DNA of 64,000 bases from Glandiceps talaboti (lineage: Eukaryota > Hemichordata > Enteropneusta > Spengelidae): NCBI RefSeq assembly GCF_964340395.1, contig NC_135554.1, forward strand, positions 28,014,592 through 28,078,591, given 5' to 3'. The translations under genes were made by a program, and so were the position numbers. Below are positions 12,501 through 24,900 of the stretch, one piece after another. The notes under the pieces were generated by a model. The model was given only the letters and a program-made list of their open reading frames with translations. It ran no database searches and had not been told where the DNA came from. Each line of letters opens with the position of its first letter. The first letter of the stretch is position 1.

Positions 12501-15500
12501 TCTGTGACCGACCAAACCCAGGGTGAGTGTTCTACAAACTTGAATTACTATTGTCAAGTATGTGTACGGTTTACACCAATGCATGGGTAGCAGTGTTTTT
12601 GGAGTCTACAGTCACAGATGCCTACAAAATTTAAAGAGAAGATAACAGCTGAAAGTCCAGTTCTATGTTATATTTATCTGATAATGGTGGTAGAATAAAT
12701 TTGCTTGACAAGGCAGAATTTAAGATACCATCATGTGATGTCATGAAAACAAACCTGACAGAGATTTTTAGGCCAATGATCTGTTTTATTTTCACCATTT
12801 CTTGCAACAAGAGTAGTACTTGACTGAATGCATTTGAGTGACATAAAATGATAGGATAAAACCTTCCCATCATCACTTGTACTTGTCAAGTTACCTAGTT
12901 GTCTTAAGAAATATTCAGTCAGCCATGTGAGGCTAAATAACTGGGTAGATTACAACTCACATGGCAAAATTGCTTGACAAATGATAGTGATTTGGACAAT
13001 ACCAAGTCTTGTCAAATTCATCATGATATTTTCTAAACACTAAAGTGACAGCCCTGCGGTGACAGTGTCTAGGATTTCATAGAGATATTTAGCTACTCCA
13101 GTAAACTCTAAAAGTAATCTTACTGTGGAACTACATATAGTAGTTTGCCAAGTAATTTAGCAATATTACAGACTATTAGGTATGCCATGCCATTCCACTC
13201 TCATCATCATCATCATGACCTCGTTCTGTGAGTGATGGCTGATAGGTAAGGCTCTAAATATCATATCTGATATATGGCTGCCCATTGAAGTCTTAAAAAG
13301 AACAGCTGTTCATTCTGTATCATACTTTGCTTACAGGTGACAAAACTCATAGATGATTCATCATCTACAAGGACGGTGAAAAATGCAATTCCTTCAGAGA
13401 AAATATTAGATTGGTTGGTTGACCATAAAGTCTTATCAATTGCCTTAGAAGGTAAGTCACAGTCAGAGTTCAGAAGTGTACATGTATGTCCATGATTCAC
13501 TCCAAGGTTCTCATATTAGTGCTATCTTAGTGGAACTGTGAGGATATAGGTACCTGTTGTATTGTTTTCTTCAGGACCAACTCTATGTAAAACCCCACAT
13601 TTTGATCTTAATTTGAAATGGGCCGTACAAGGCTAATCAAGATTAAATATGCTGTTAGATGTCTGTACTATGCTGGAGGGAGTTTCATCTCTTCACTACC
13701 TCAGGTGGAAGCTGTCCATTGAATATTGATGAAGTTTTGTTTTGTCAGCAAAGTTAGTGGTAACAATGGAACAATTATGAATATGAGTATCACAAAGTGG
13801 TAACTTTGGAACAATTATGAATATGAGTATCACAAAGTGGTAACTTTGGAACAATTATGAATATGAGTATCACAAAGTGGTAACTTTGGAACAATTATGA
13901 ATATGAGTATCACAAAGTGGTAACTTTGGAACAATTATGAATATGAATATCACAAAGTTAGTGGTAACAATGGAATAATTATGAATGAGTATCACAAAGT
14001 TAGTGGTAACAATGGAATAATTATGAATGAATATCACAAAGTTAGTGGTAACAATGGAATAATTATGAATGAGTATCACAAAGTTAGTGGTAACAATAGA
14101 ACAATTATGAATATGAATATCACAAAGTTAGTTGTAACAATAGAACAATTATGAATATGAATATCACAAAGTTAGTTGTAACAATAGAACAATTATGAAT
14201 ATGAATATCACAAAGTTAGTGGTAACAATGGAATAATTATGAATATGAATATCACAAAGTTAGTGGTAACAATGGAACAATTATGAATATGAATATCACA
14301 AAGTTAGTGGTAACAATGGAATAATTATGAATATGAATATCACAAAGTTAGTGGTAACAATGGAATAATTATGAATATGAGTATCATAAACTTGGTGGTA
14401 ACAATGGAATAATTATGAATATGAATATCACAAAGTTAGTGGTAACAATAGAACAATTATGAATATGAATATCACAAAGTTAGTTGTAACAATAGAACAA
14501 TTATGAATATGAATATCATAAACTTGGTGGTAACAATGGAATAATTATGAATATGAATATCACAAAGTTAGTGGTAACAATAGAACAATTATGAATATGA
14601 ATATCACAAAGTTAGTTGTAACAATAAAACAATTATGAATATGAGTATCACAAAGTTAGTGGTAACAATGGAATGATTATGAATATGAGTATCACAAAGT
14701 TAGTGGTAACAATGGAACAATTATGAATATGCATATCACAAAGTTAGTGGTAACAATGGAACAATTATGAATATGAATATCACAAAGTTAGTGGTAACAA
14801 TGGAACAATTATGAATATGCATATCACAAAGTTAGTAGTAACAATGGAACAATTATGAATATGAATATCACAAAGTTAGTGGTAACAATGGAATGATTAT
14901 GAATGAGTATCACAAAGTTAGTGGTAACAATGGAATAATTATGAATGAGTATCACAAAGTTAGTGGTAACAATGGAATAATTATGAATGAGTATCACAAA
15001 GTTAGTGGTAACAATGGAATAATTATGAATGAGTATCACAAAGTTAGTGGTAACAATGGAATAATTATGAATGAGTATCACAAAGTTAGTAGTAACAATG
15101 GAATAATTATGAATGAGTATCACAAAGTTAGTGGTAACAATGGAATAATTATGAATGAGTATCACAAAGTTAGTGGTAACAATGGAATAATTATGAATGA
15201 GTATCACAAAGTTAGTGGTAACAATGGAATAATTATGAATGAGTATCACAAAGTTAGTGGTAACAATGGAATAATTATGAATGAGTATCACAAAGTTAGT
15301 GGTAACAATGGAATAATTATGAATGAGTATCACAAAGTTAGTGGTAACAATGGAATAATTATGAATGAGTATCACAAAGTTAGTGGTAACAATGGAATAA
15401 TTATGAATGAATATCACAAAGTTAGTGGTAACAATGGAATAATTATGAATGAGTATCACAAAGTTAGTGGTAACAATGGAATAATTATGAATGAGTATCA

Positions 15501-18500
15501 CAAAGTTAGTAGTAACAATGGAATAATTATGAATATGTATATCACTTATGTTGTGCAATACATGCAAATAGTATTTATAGAGATGCATGTTTTATTGAAT
15601 ATGATACATTATTGACTAAAACTTTATTGATGACAAACACTAAGAGTTCACCAGGTTGTAAAGATGTCCCTGTAAACATATATATTAAATAAAAGACAGA
15701 TTTCCCGTGTCTTGACAGTTTTGTTTATCCATTGTAACTTCCAGGGAACATTGACCAATCTCAGTATTGTGATAAAATCAAGGGTATAGTAGAATTCCTA
15801 GGATCAAGGTTATCTCTAGAAGAACTTACCAAGATATGGAAAATGCAGGTAATGATGCCATTAGTGGAAAATAAACATCCCTTTGTGTAATGGTGGCTTT
15901 GTCTGTGAACTGTTTATTTTATTTATTTATTATATTTATTTATTTATCTTTCATATACAGACTTCATTTCAGTGCATAGCACTGTTCTCGCAATGAGACC
16001 TGATGAAATATGACTGTGTTATGTGGGAAAAACAGATCTAGGACACTGGAATATTATGTGATTCAGAAGTACATTTAGATATTATTCCCCAGTATTTTTC
16101 TTGATGCAGCCAAGGAAAATACGAGTGACGCTACAAGTCACAAGAAGTGCCAAAACTCTTTTAGTCAGCTGAATAAACAACAATATTGGGAAATAACATA
16201 ATTATACTTCCTCAAGCACAGTTTTGTAAAAAACAGGAAAAATAATGTCAGTTTGGAACATTTTGACTCGCACCACAAAATCAGTGACATAGACATGAGT
16301 TATCACGATATAGAACAACCAGGGTATAAAATCCATATTTCTGTTCAAAGACAACTTGGCTTGAGTATGGTATAATAGATCTTGATAGTCTCCAGAACAA
16401 TACTGAAAATTGTTTATATTATTATTAGTTTATTGTCAATAAACAGTGACTATACATTAGTTTATTGTCAATAAACAGTGACTATACATTAGTTTATTGT
16501 CAATAAACAGTGACTATACATTAGTTTGTTGTCAATAAACAGTGACTATACATTAGTTTGTTGTCAATAAACAGTGACTATACATTAGTTTATTGTCAAT
16601 AAACAGTGACTATACATTAGTTTATTGTCAATAAACAGTGACTAGACATTAGTTTATTGTCAATAAACAGTGACTAGGCAAACTATATTGTACATGTACT
16701 CTGATAAGTAAGGAGACCACAACTTGAGTAATTATGTACCAGTTTTAAGATGAAGAAATAGATCATGGTTCCCAATGTGATTTGTTTTCTCTTATTTGTT
16801 TCATAGAATGGTCAGCAAGCCACGGTGGTGGATAATATTCATTCTATAATGGCAGCGGCTGCTGTTAAGTTCAGTGGACAGCAATTAGAACATCTTTTTA
16901 CTCTCATACAAAAGGTATGTTGTATTTGAAGATGAAAATTGACACTGTGCTGCAATATTTGATAAGTGTTGACCCTAAATATATTAATAATCATGAATAT
17001 TCATTGTAATTTGATGTGTTTATGTAGTAACAGAATGTAATGTTATGCATCATAATGCAATGTAGTATATGAAATATGTTATGTAATGCAATGTAATGTA
17101 ATGTAATATAATGTAATGTAATGTAATGTAATGTAATGTAATGTAATGTAATGTAACATGTTCAGTACAGTGTAATACATTATGTCATGTGTCTCAGTCT
17201 GTTAGTCAATATTTCTCATGGCAAGTGGTCAGTTTAGCATTCAAGTTTTCCCATCTGCTATTGTATTTAAAGTCTTGTGGTTTATGTTTTTGTTATTTCA
17301 GGTTTAATTTCAAAATATCTCAAATCTTGCAGTAATAGAAGTAGAGTTACTGCTTTGTTTTCCTTTCCACATTTTTATTTTACTACAACAAAAAATGGGA
17401 AAATATTCTATGAACACATACACAAATATAAGTTTCATTTATAAAAATATTGTCTAAGTGCATGGTAAAAAAAAACAATTTAGAAAGACATTGTTTAGTT
17501 AGTATTGATTGAATGTATACATAGGAATCGTATACTCATCTAGTGTAGACACTGTCCTGTTATTAAACAGTCAAGTTGGACAACATCAATTTATGAAATA
17601 GTGTAGTACAGATACAAAGACGCACACAAATTTACCAAATACAGAAGTCAGCAATAATTAAATATAAATACAAATAAAATGATGGGACAAGCCACGTCGA
17701 TAAATGGATTTTGAAATGAAAAATGACCCATGTCATGTTTTTGCTGGTTGGGGAACCAAAGCTGGAAACATGTTATGAGTGTTGCAGTTATATAAATTGT
17801 GGTATACATTACTTTCAGTTTAAGGTCAGACGATATTTCTCAGCCATTTCAGTGAGTTCCCGTACAAAATGATGGTACATGTATTAATAACTATGCCAGT
17901 TGTACCTCATCTCTTACTCTGTTATCTGGTTTCCTAAGCCATAACAAACTGTACAATGTCAAATTATGGGTATAAAGGAAACATCCATTTTACTCAAGAC
18001 TGTATGTTCATGCAACCCATATGAGTTCATCTCCAGTACTTCAATGAAAGTGTGCTATTGTCACATTATGGTAGCAACGTTTATACAATATCTGCCTCTG
18101 AAAATACTACTTTCTACATCATGCTAACCGATAATCAGTTCAACAAAATTATGCCACACAGCTGTAAAAAGCTGTGGTGTCAACATGACATGCAACTATT
18201 TATAGTCAGAGCTTTAAATTTTAAATATACTCAGTCTGAATATGTCTATCATCACCTTTTATTTGCTCTGTAATTAGTCAATCCTAATTGCTTATTTGAA
18301 GAAATATTTGTGGAATGTGTACAAAAAGTGATCTCTGCAGTTCTTTGATATAATTATCCCGTTTGGTTGCTGTTTGAAATGACAGATTGACTGTTACAGT
18401 ACTAACAATTTTTGTTGTTGTATAATTTGGTTTGAAATTTAAAAAAAAAAAAAGTTTTATCATTTGGGAATGTTAGAAATTTGTGATAGCATATTATGTA

Positions 18501-18550
18501 AAGTACCAGTGAGCATGACTTGGTGGATTCTAGGCGTTATGTTAATCTCT

Positions 18551-18613
<63 letters not shown>

Positions 18614-18792
18614 TGTTCAAATAGTTTCATTCTCTGTAGAATTCTCAGCAAAACTTAATTTCATCAATCAACAGTGCAACAAAATATCAGAGTGTTCCAA
18701 TATTTCAATGACTAACAGCCATCTTCATCTGGGAATGAGGCAATGATCTGCAAAGAAAGGTCATGGCCTCAAGCCTAATTATTTATTTATTT

Positions 18793-18873
<81 letters not shown>

Positions 18874-18928
18874 ATGTATGTGCGTGTGTCTGTGTGTCTG
18901 TGTGTGTATGTATGTATTTATGTATGTG

Positions 18929-18960
<32 letters not shown>

Positions 18961-21900
18961 TGTGTGTATGTATGTATGTATGTATGTTCATATATGGCTA
19001 GTTTGATTGTGTGTGTAATAAACAAAACTAGAGCACATCTACCACCAAAGATATGTTACTCAGCAAAAGTCAGGGCTACAAATTTATTATCATATTAAAG
19101 TAAGAAGTCAGAAATTACCACCATTTTTTCAGTAATGGTGTTTCTCATATTCTTTTCAGTCTTGGGAGATTGAGAATGACAGAATGAGGGAGAAATTACT
19201 AAGTCTGATAGGTAAAATAGGCCGTGAAGCCAGGGTGGGCAAGACCACTACGAAGGTGCTAGAGTTACTGTGGGATCTGTCTCACCTACCTGCCCTCCCT
19301 ACACATCTAATAGAACAAGCCCTTGATGAGCACCTGACAATCTTGAGTGATTCCTTCTCTGTTAAAGAACAGGTCAAGAAAAGTTATGTCATCAAGTGTG
19401 TTGATGATATCAAGAAGGTGAGTTGAATAAAAAAAAAATCAATAGTATTTTCTCAGAATAGAAATGTATACCAGTTACATTATTTAACAAACAAAGATTT
19501 GTTGCAGTGTCTATATATATCCTGACACAATTATTCATTTTAATATCATTTGTATTTAGCACCCTCAGCCCCTCAAAAAAAAAGGAAAATGGGTATAGTA
19601 CGTTCATATACTTTTTCAAATCTTCACATATTCTCTTGCTCAACCTTGACAAAACTATGCCCCCTTCGAGCAGACAACCAAATTGAACAGAGATAAATGA
19701 CACTTTAATCCATACATGTATGTCAAATTTTATAAACAGTGCACTTCACTATGTTATCAATATTCCCTTTAAAAAATCATGCCATCCTTCTTGCTAATAG
19801 TACTTCCATGAAGTATCTTCAAAAGAATCAACTAAGTTCAAAACATTTTTCTTCATTTCATTCAAACAGGGTTTTTGGGTTGTGCCAGCTTTTAGACAAT
19901 TACACCATATCACCAGAAGTATTGTAAAACAAACCTATCACAAAGAGAAGGTTAGTATGTACTTTTAAAGCTAAGATTCTATGGTTGAGAAACAAATTCA
20001 TGCAGTCACCTGTTTATATTACTGCACTTAGTTCAGTGCATGGTTGAGTTTGAACTTAATAACATCTCAATAAAACATGGCCAGATGGAATGACATACAT
20101 GTACTAGGATAGCAGTGAGTATCAGTGTGTTTAGGTAAAGAGTGGAAATGTTTTATACTGAAGTGAAATATAAGTTACAACAATCTGGCTTGCTTTCAAA
20201 GCTTGTTAATATACGAAAGTGTTGGCTATAATTGGGTTGCTGCTTGTAGACAAATGATAAAGATGGGAATAAAACAAAGAGAGAGAAAAAAGGCCATCAA
20301 CTGACTGAAACTCATACTCCTATCTTTATATTCAGACCTTCATATTATGAGTATTTTGAATTTTGTCGGAAGTGAATGTACATGTGATTGTACTTTCATC
20401 TGTAGGGCATACTCCATGAATTGAATAAAAGTTATGAAGTGGTTAAATTGGTGACACAGAGTCTGGTAAGAAGTCACAAGTTAGCCGTAAATGCTGCATC
20501 TGCTAATGATTGCCCACTATCTCCTGATACAGTGGTTGACAGTCGCTATACACATTATGAGGTGAGTATATGACAAATTGAAAAATTAACAGCAACTTTA
20601 TTTTAAAGTGAATTTTAATAGAAGAAAGCGCAAACAGAAAAAAACAAAAACAAGAACTTGTGGTCAAAATTACACTGAATGAACAGTACTTCTGTGCTAG
20701 GATACAGCTCAAAACTGCATGCATTAAAATTGCATGTATTGTACAATTGCTTAAATGGTACAATCTATTGCAAGTTAGTATTGACTGGCTGTGTTTGATA
20801 CGACCACGTAGAGACCAATACAAAACTCCACATGTTGACTGGCTGTGTTTGATACGACCATGTAGAGACCAATATGAAACTCCACATGTTGACTGGCTGT
20901 GTTTGATACTACCACGTAGAGACCAATATGAAACTCCACATGTTGACTGGCTATGTTTGATACTACCACGTAGAGACCAATATGAAACTCCACATGTTGA
21001 CTGGCTATGTTTGATACTACCGCGTAGAGACCAATACATACTCCACATGTTGATTGGCTGTATGCCTGTCTTTAATCATGTGTTTATGGCAGTTCGTATT
21101 CTGTACAAAAAATCTGACAGTTGCATGTTCATTTGTTTCAGTTTGTTATCTGTCATCTAAGATTTCTAGCTTTCATTCTACAAGAAGGCATGTTGTATTT
21201 ACCATGGCACAGAGCAAGAGATATTTGGGACTGTTTAGTTGCCAACCCTGATGCTTGTGAAGTGGATAGGGAGGTAAGTACATTATCCCAGTGAGTGAAA
21301 TGGAAACAAAAATGTAAAATAGTCAACAATGATCATGAAATGATGTAGGATTCTGGCATGATATGCATTCAGTGTATGCAACATCAACATTATGCTAGAT
21401 TTAATCAAGGTTTTGTGTAAGAATTTTCACCCAAGTTAGAAAGGTTATAAACTCAGATTGTGTTTCTTACACGTGGAAGGATCTTATTATTCAAACATAA
21501 TATTTTGTTAGGTGTCAGCTTATGTAATCTCTCTTCTGATTCCTTCTAGACTTGTGTTGATTGGTTCACCAAGGGCCTTTGTGATCTCGAAGCTGAAACA
21601 CAACAACAAATGTTTTCACAGAAACTTTTGAAACTTGATCCAGCAAAATTGACTATGAGAGGATTTGCTTGCATCAAAGCATTCTTTGAAAATGTCAATT
21701 TATATGATCACAGACTTCGAAAGAGTGCAGGGTCATCATTTGTAAGTATAGCGCCCTCAATGTTCAATGGTTGATTTTACTTTATTTTCAAGTACAATGC
21801 CCACATTCTTAGGATGATATTCTTTTGAAAATCAATGGCTTGACTGTAAGAAAGCTGGTTAACTTCCTCTTATATTTTGTTGTGGAGGAGGTGGGGGGGT

Positions 21901-24900
21901 GGGGGGGTGGGGGGGGGTATCATGTGTGGCAGGAGATGGTGTTCCATTAGATTAAATGTCGCTACTATAGACTTTAAGTAAATTTGTTGCTTGGGAAGAC
22001 TTTTGTGTGAAAAACTTCGGAAAGATTATAGCATTTCATGTGTTAATACCTTCTTTTTTTTTACCTTTTACTACTGACTGAAAATTTAGATTTTTGATTT
22101 CTGTTCCCATCTTTCTAATTCCAATTTTCATACCCATAACATTTGAAATAATTTGGCAACCTTTTTGTATTTATACAGTTCACTAATATATGTTTTCTTA
22201 ATCAAATGCGTTTATTTCTTCTTCTTTTTTTGTCCTTCTACTTGTTCACCTAGGTTGTTGATAAATTAGAGCTATATGGTATAGAATACATGTGGCAGAT
22301 AGCACTAGAGACACCCAATGAAGAGATTGCTAACATTGCCATTAGACATTTACTACATATGTGTTATAGCAATTTATCACCAAAACTTAAAAAGGTAAAT
22401 ATCAAAGTCTTTGTTTATAGGTGGGTATGGGTGATTTTTTTTTCATTAAATGCAGAGTCCATGGTATTAGTGGTGGGGGGGGGGGGGGGGGGGGGTTTGT
22501 TTTGAGTTGGGTTTGGGTGATTTTCTTTTCGTTAGATGCCGATTGTATGGTACTATTAGTGATTCTGTGGGGATGGGGGGAGGGGGTTGTTTAGAGTTGG
22601 GGTTGAGTGATTTTCTTTTCATAAAATGCTGATTGTATGGTATTAGTGGGATGGGGGTAAGGGGTTGTTTGTTTAGAGTTGGGTTTGGGTGATTTTCTTT
22701 TCATTAGATATCGATTGTATGGTAATAGTATTGCTGTTTGGATGGGTGGGTGGGTGGGTGTCTGGGTGGGTGGGTGGGTGGGTGGGTGGGTGGGTGGGTG
22801 GGTGGGTGGGGGGGGGGGTGTTGCACAGTGTTTAACATTTCCTGACTACCAGACTGCAATATGCATACATATGTACATAGACATTACAGAGGGTGGGTCA
22901 GTAAGATAATTTACTTCAGTCTGTAAACCAGTAAATATTGCAATCTTTCAAAATTTTTGTTTTTACCTATTACTAAATTTTAAAATGTACAATTTAAATT
23001 GGGACAGCTTCCATGCAAATGAAAGACCCCCACTTTTCATGAAAAATTACCACTAGGTAAATTTCTCTTAGATTATTCATTTAAAAGCTGACAAGAGAAT
23101 ACAGTAAGACATTACCCCTGTGTTTGTGTATTGTGTTTTAGGATCCTGTTAGTCTTCATAAAAAATTCATCACAGAATGTTACAAAAAATTAGAAGAGGC
23201 TATGATCACATTAGGTGGATCAGCACTGGCAGTTGCTATCAATAGAGCTACTAGAACACTGACTGCTGCAACTATACCAGAAGTGGCTTCCATGGCGAGT
23301 CCATCAAGGTGAGGGACACTGGTTTGTTGGCCATTAGTTGATACAACTTCACAGAATTGGATTCTGTTGTACAGACAGTCATCCTCAAGTATGCATAAAG
23401 TGATTTCATGTCAACTTGGCAGAAAGGACAATGCATATATTACTGTATAAATACAAATGTATGTTGCTTTCTAGATTGAACATTCAGATCTTTTGTCTTA
23501 GTGTGAGCTCCCTTGTGATCATTACATGTGTTCGCAAGTGAGAAACCTGAGCATGCATATAAATGAATAATTTATTCTCCCTTTCTTTCATGATTCAGTC
23601 AAATTTGAAAATGACTCAGAAAATTCTACATGTTTGTATTCACTTTCTTTAATTTGAACTGCTAGCTGTAAAACAACCCTGACTATATAGGGATATATCT
23701 TCACACAAAATACAGAAAAAATTTTTGGGGGGGGGGGTGTTACAAAAATGTAGATGCACAGAACAGTCTACAGATTACAGAGAGAATGTAACAAGCTAAG
23801 CTAGCAAGCAAAATAAGCTGTCACACAGAATTTCAAATAGAGTAGATGAACTTTGAAGATCTGATGTTGATGATTGATCACTGTCATGTGTCTGGTTATT
23901 TAGGTCTGTTAAGATATTGATGATTAATCACTGTCATGTGTCTGGTTATTTAGGTCTGTTAAGATATTGATAATTGATCACTGTCATGTGTCTGGTTATT
24001 TAGGTCTGCTAAGATATTGATGATTGATCACTGTCATGTGTCTGGTTATTTAGGTCTGTTAAGATATTGATGATTGATCACTGTCATGTGTCTGGTTATT
24101 TAGGTCTGCTAAGATATTGATGATTGATCACTGTCATGTGTCTGGTTATTTAGGTCTGCTAAGATATTGATGATTGATCACTGTCATGTGTCTGGTTATT
24201 TAGGTCTGTTAAGATATTGATGATTGATCACTGTCATGTGTCTGGTTATTTAGGTCTGTTAAGATGTTGATGATTGATCACTGTCATATATCTGGTTATT
24301 TAGGTCTGTTATTATAAGATATTGATAATTGATCACTGTCATGTGTCTGGTTATTTAGGTCTGTTAAGATGTTGATGATTGATCACTGTCATATATCTGG
24401 TTATTTAGGTCTGTTAAGATATTGATAATTGATCACTGTCATATATCTGGTTATTTAGGTCTGTTAAGATGTTGATGATTGATCACTGTCATATATCTGG
24501 TTATTTAGGTCTGTTAAGATGTTGATAATTGATCACTGTCATGTGTCTGGTTATTTAGGTCTGCTAAGATATTGATAATTGATCACTGTCATGTGTCTGG
24601 TTATTTAGGTCTGCTAAGATATTGATGATTGATCACTGTCATGTGTCTGGTTATTTAGGTCTGTTAAGATGTTGATAATTGATCACTGTCATGTGTCTGG
24701 TTATTTAGGTCTGTTAAGATATTGATTATTGATCACTGTCATTTGTCTGGTTATTTAGGTCTGTTAAGATGTTGATGATTGATCACTGTCATGTGTCTGG
24801 TTATTTAGGTCTGCTAAGATGCTGATTATAGAGAGACTATTGTTGTTAGCTGAGAGATATGTAACTACAGTTGAAGACAATCATTCATCATCTCGTACTA

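Noticed and set aside
14824-15615. Long open frames of 254 (-) and 240 (+) codons
   Set aside because: They come only from the 42-bp tandem unit, a multiple of three without stops; both strands are open and the peptides are perfect 14-residue repeats.
18763-19098. Cys/Val/Tyr-rich and His/Thr-rich ORFs here and at 33080, 38659, 46167-46513 and 50241-50599
   Set aside because: Translations of TG, CA, TATG and CATA microsatellites.
20503-21251. ORFs of 65-181 codons on both strands
   Set aside because: They run through the 54-bp array and intron sequence; only exons 13 and 14 have conserved frames here.
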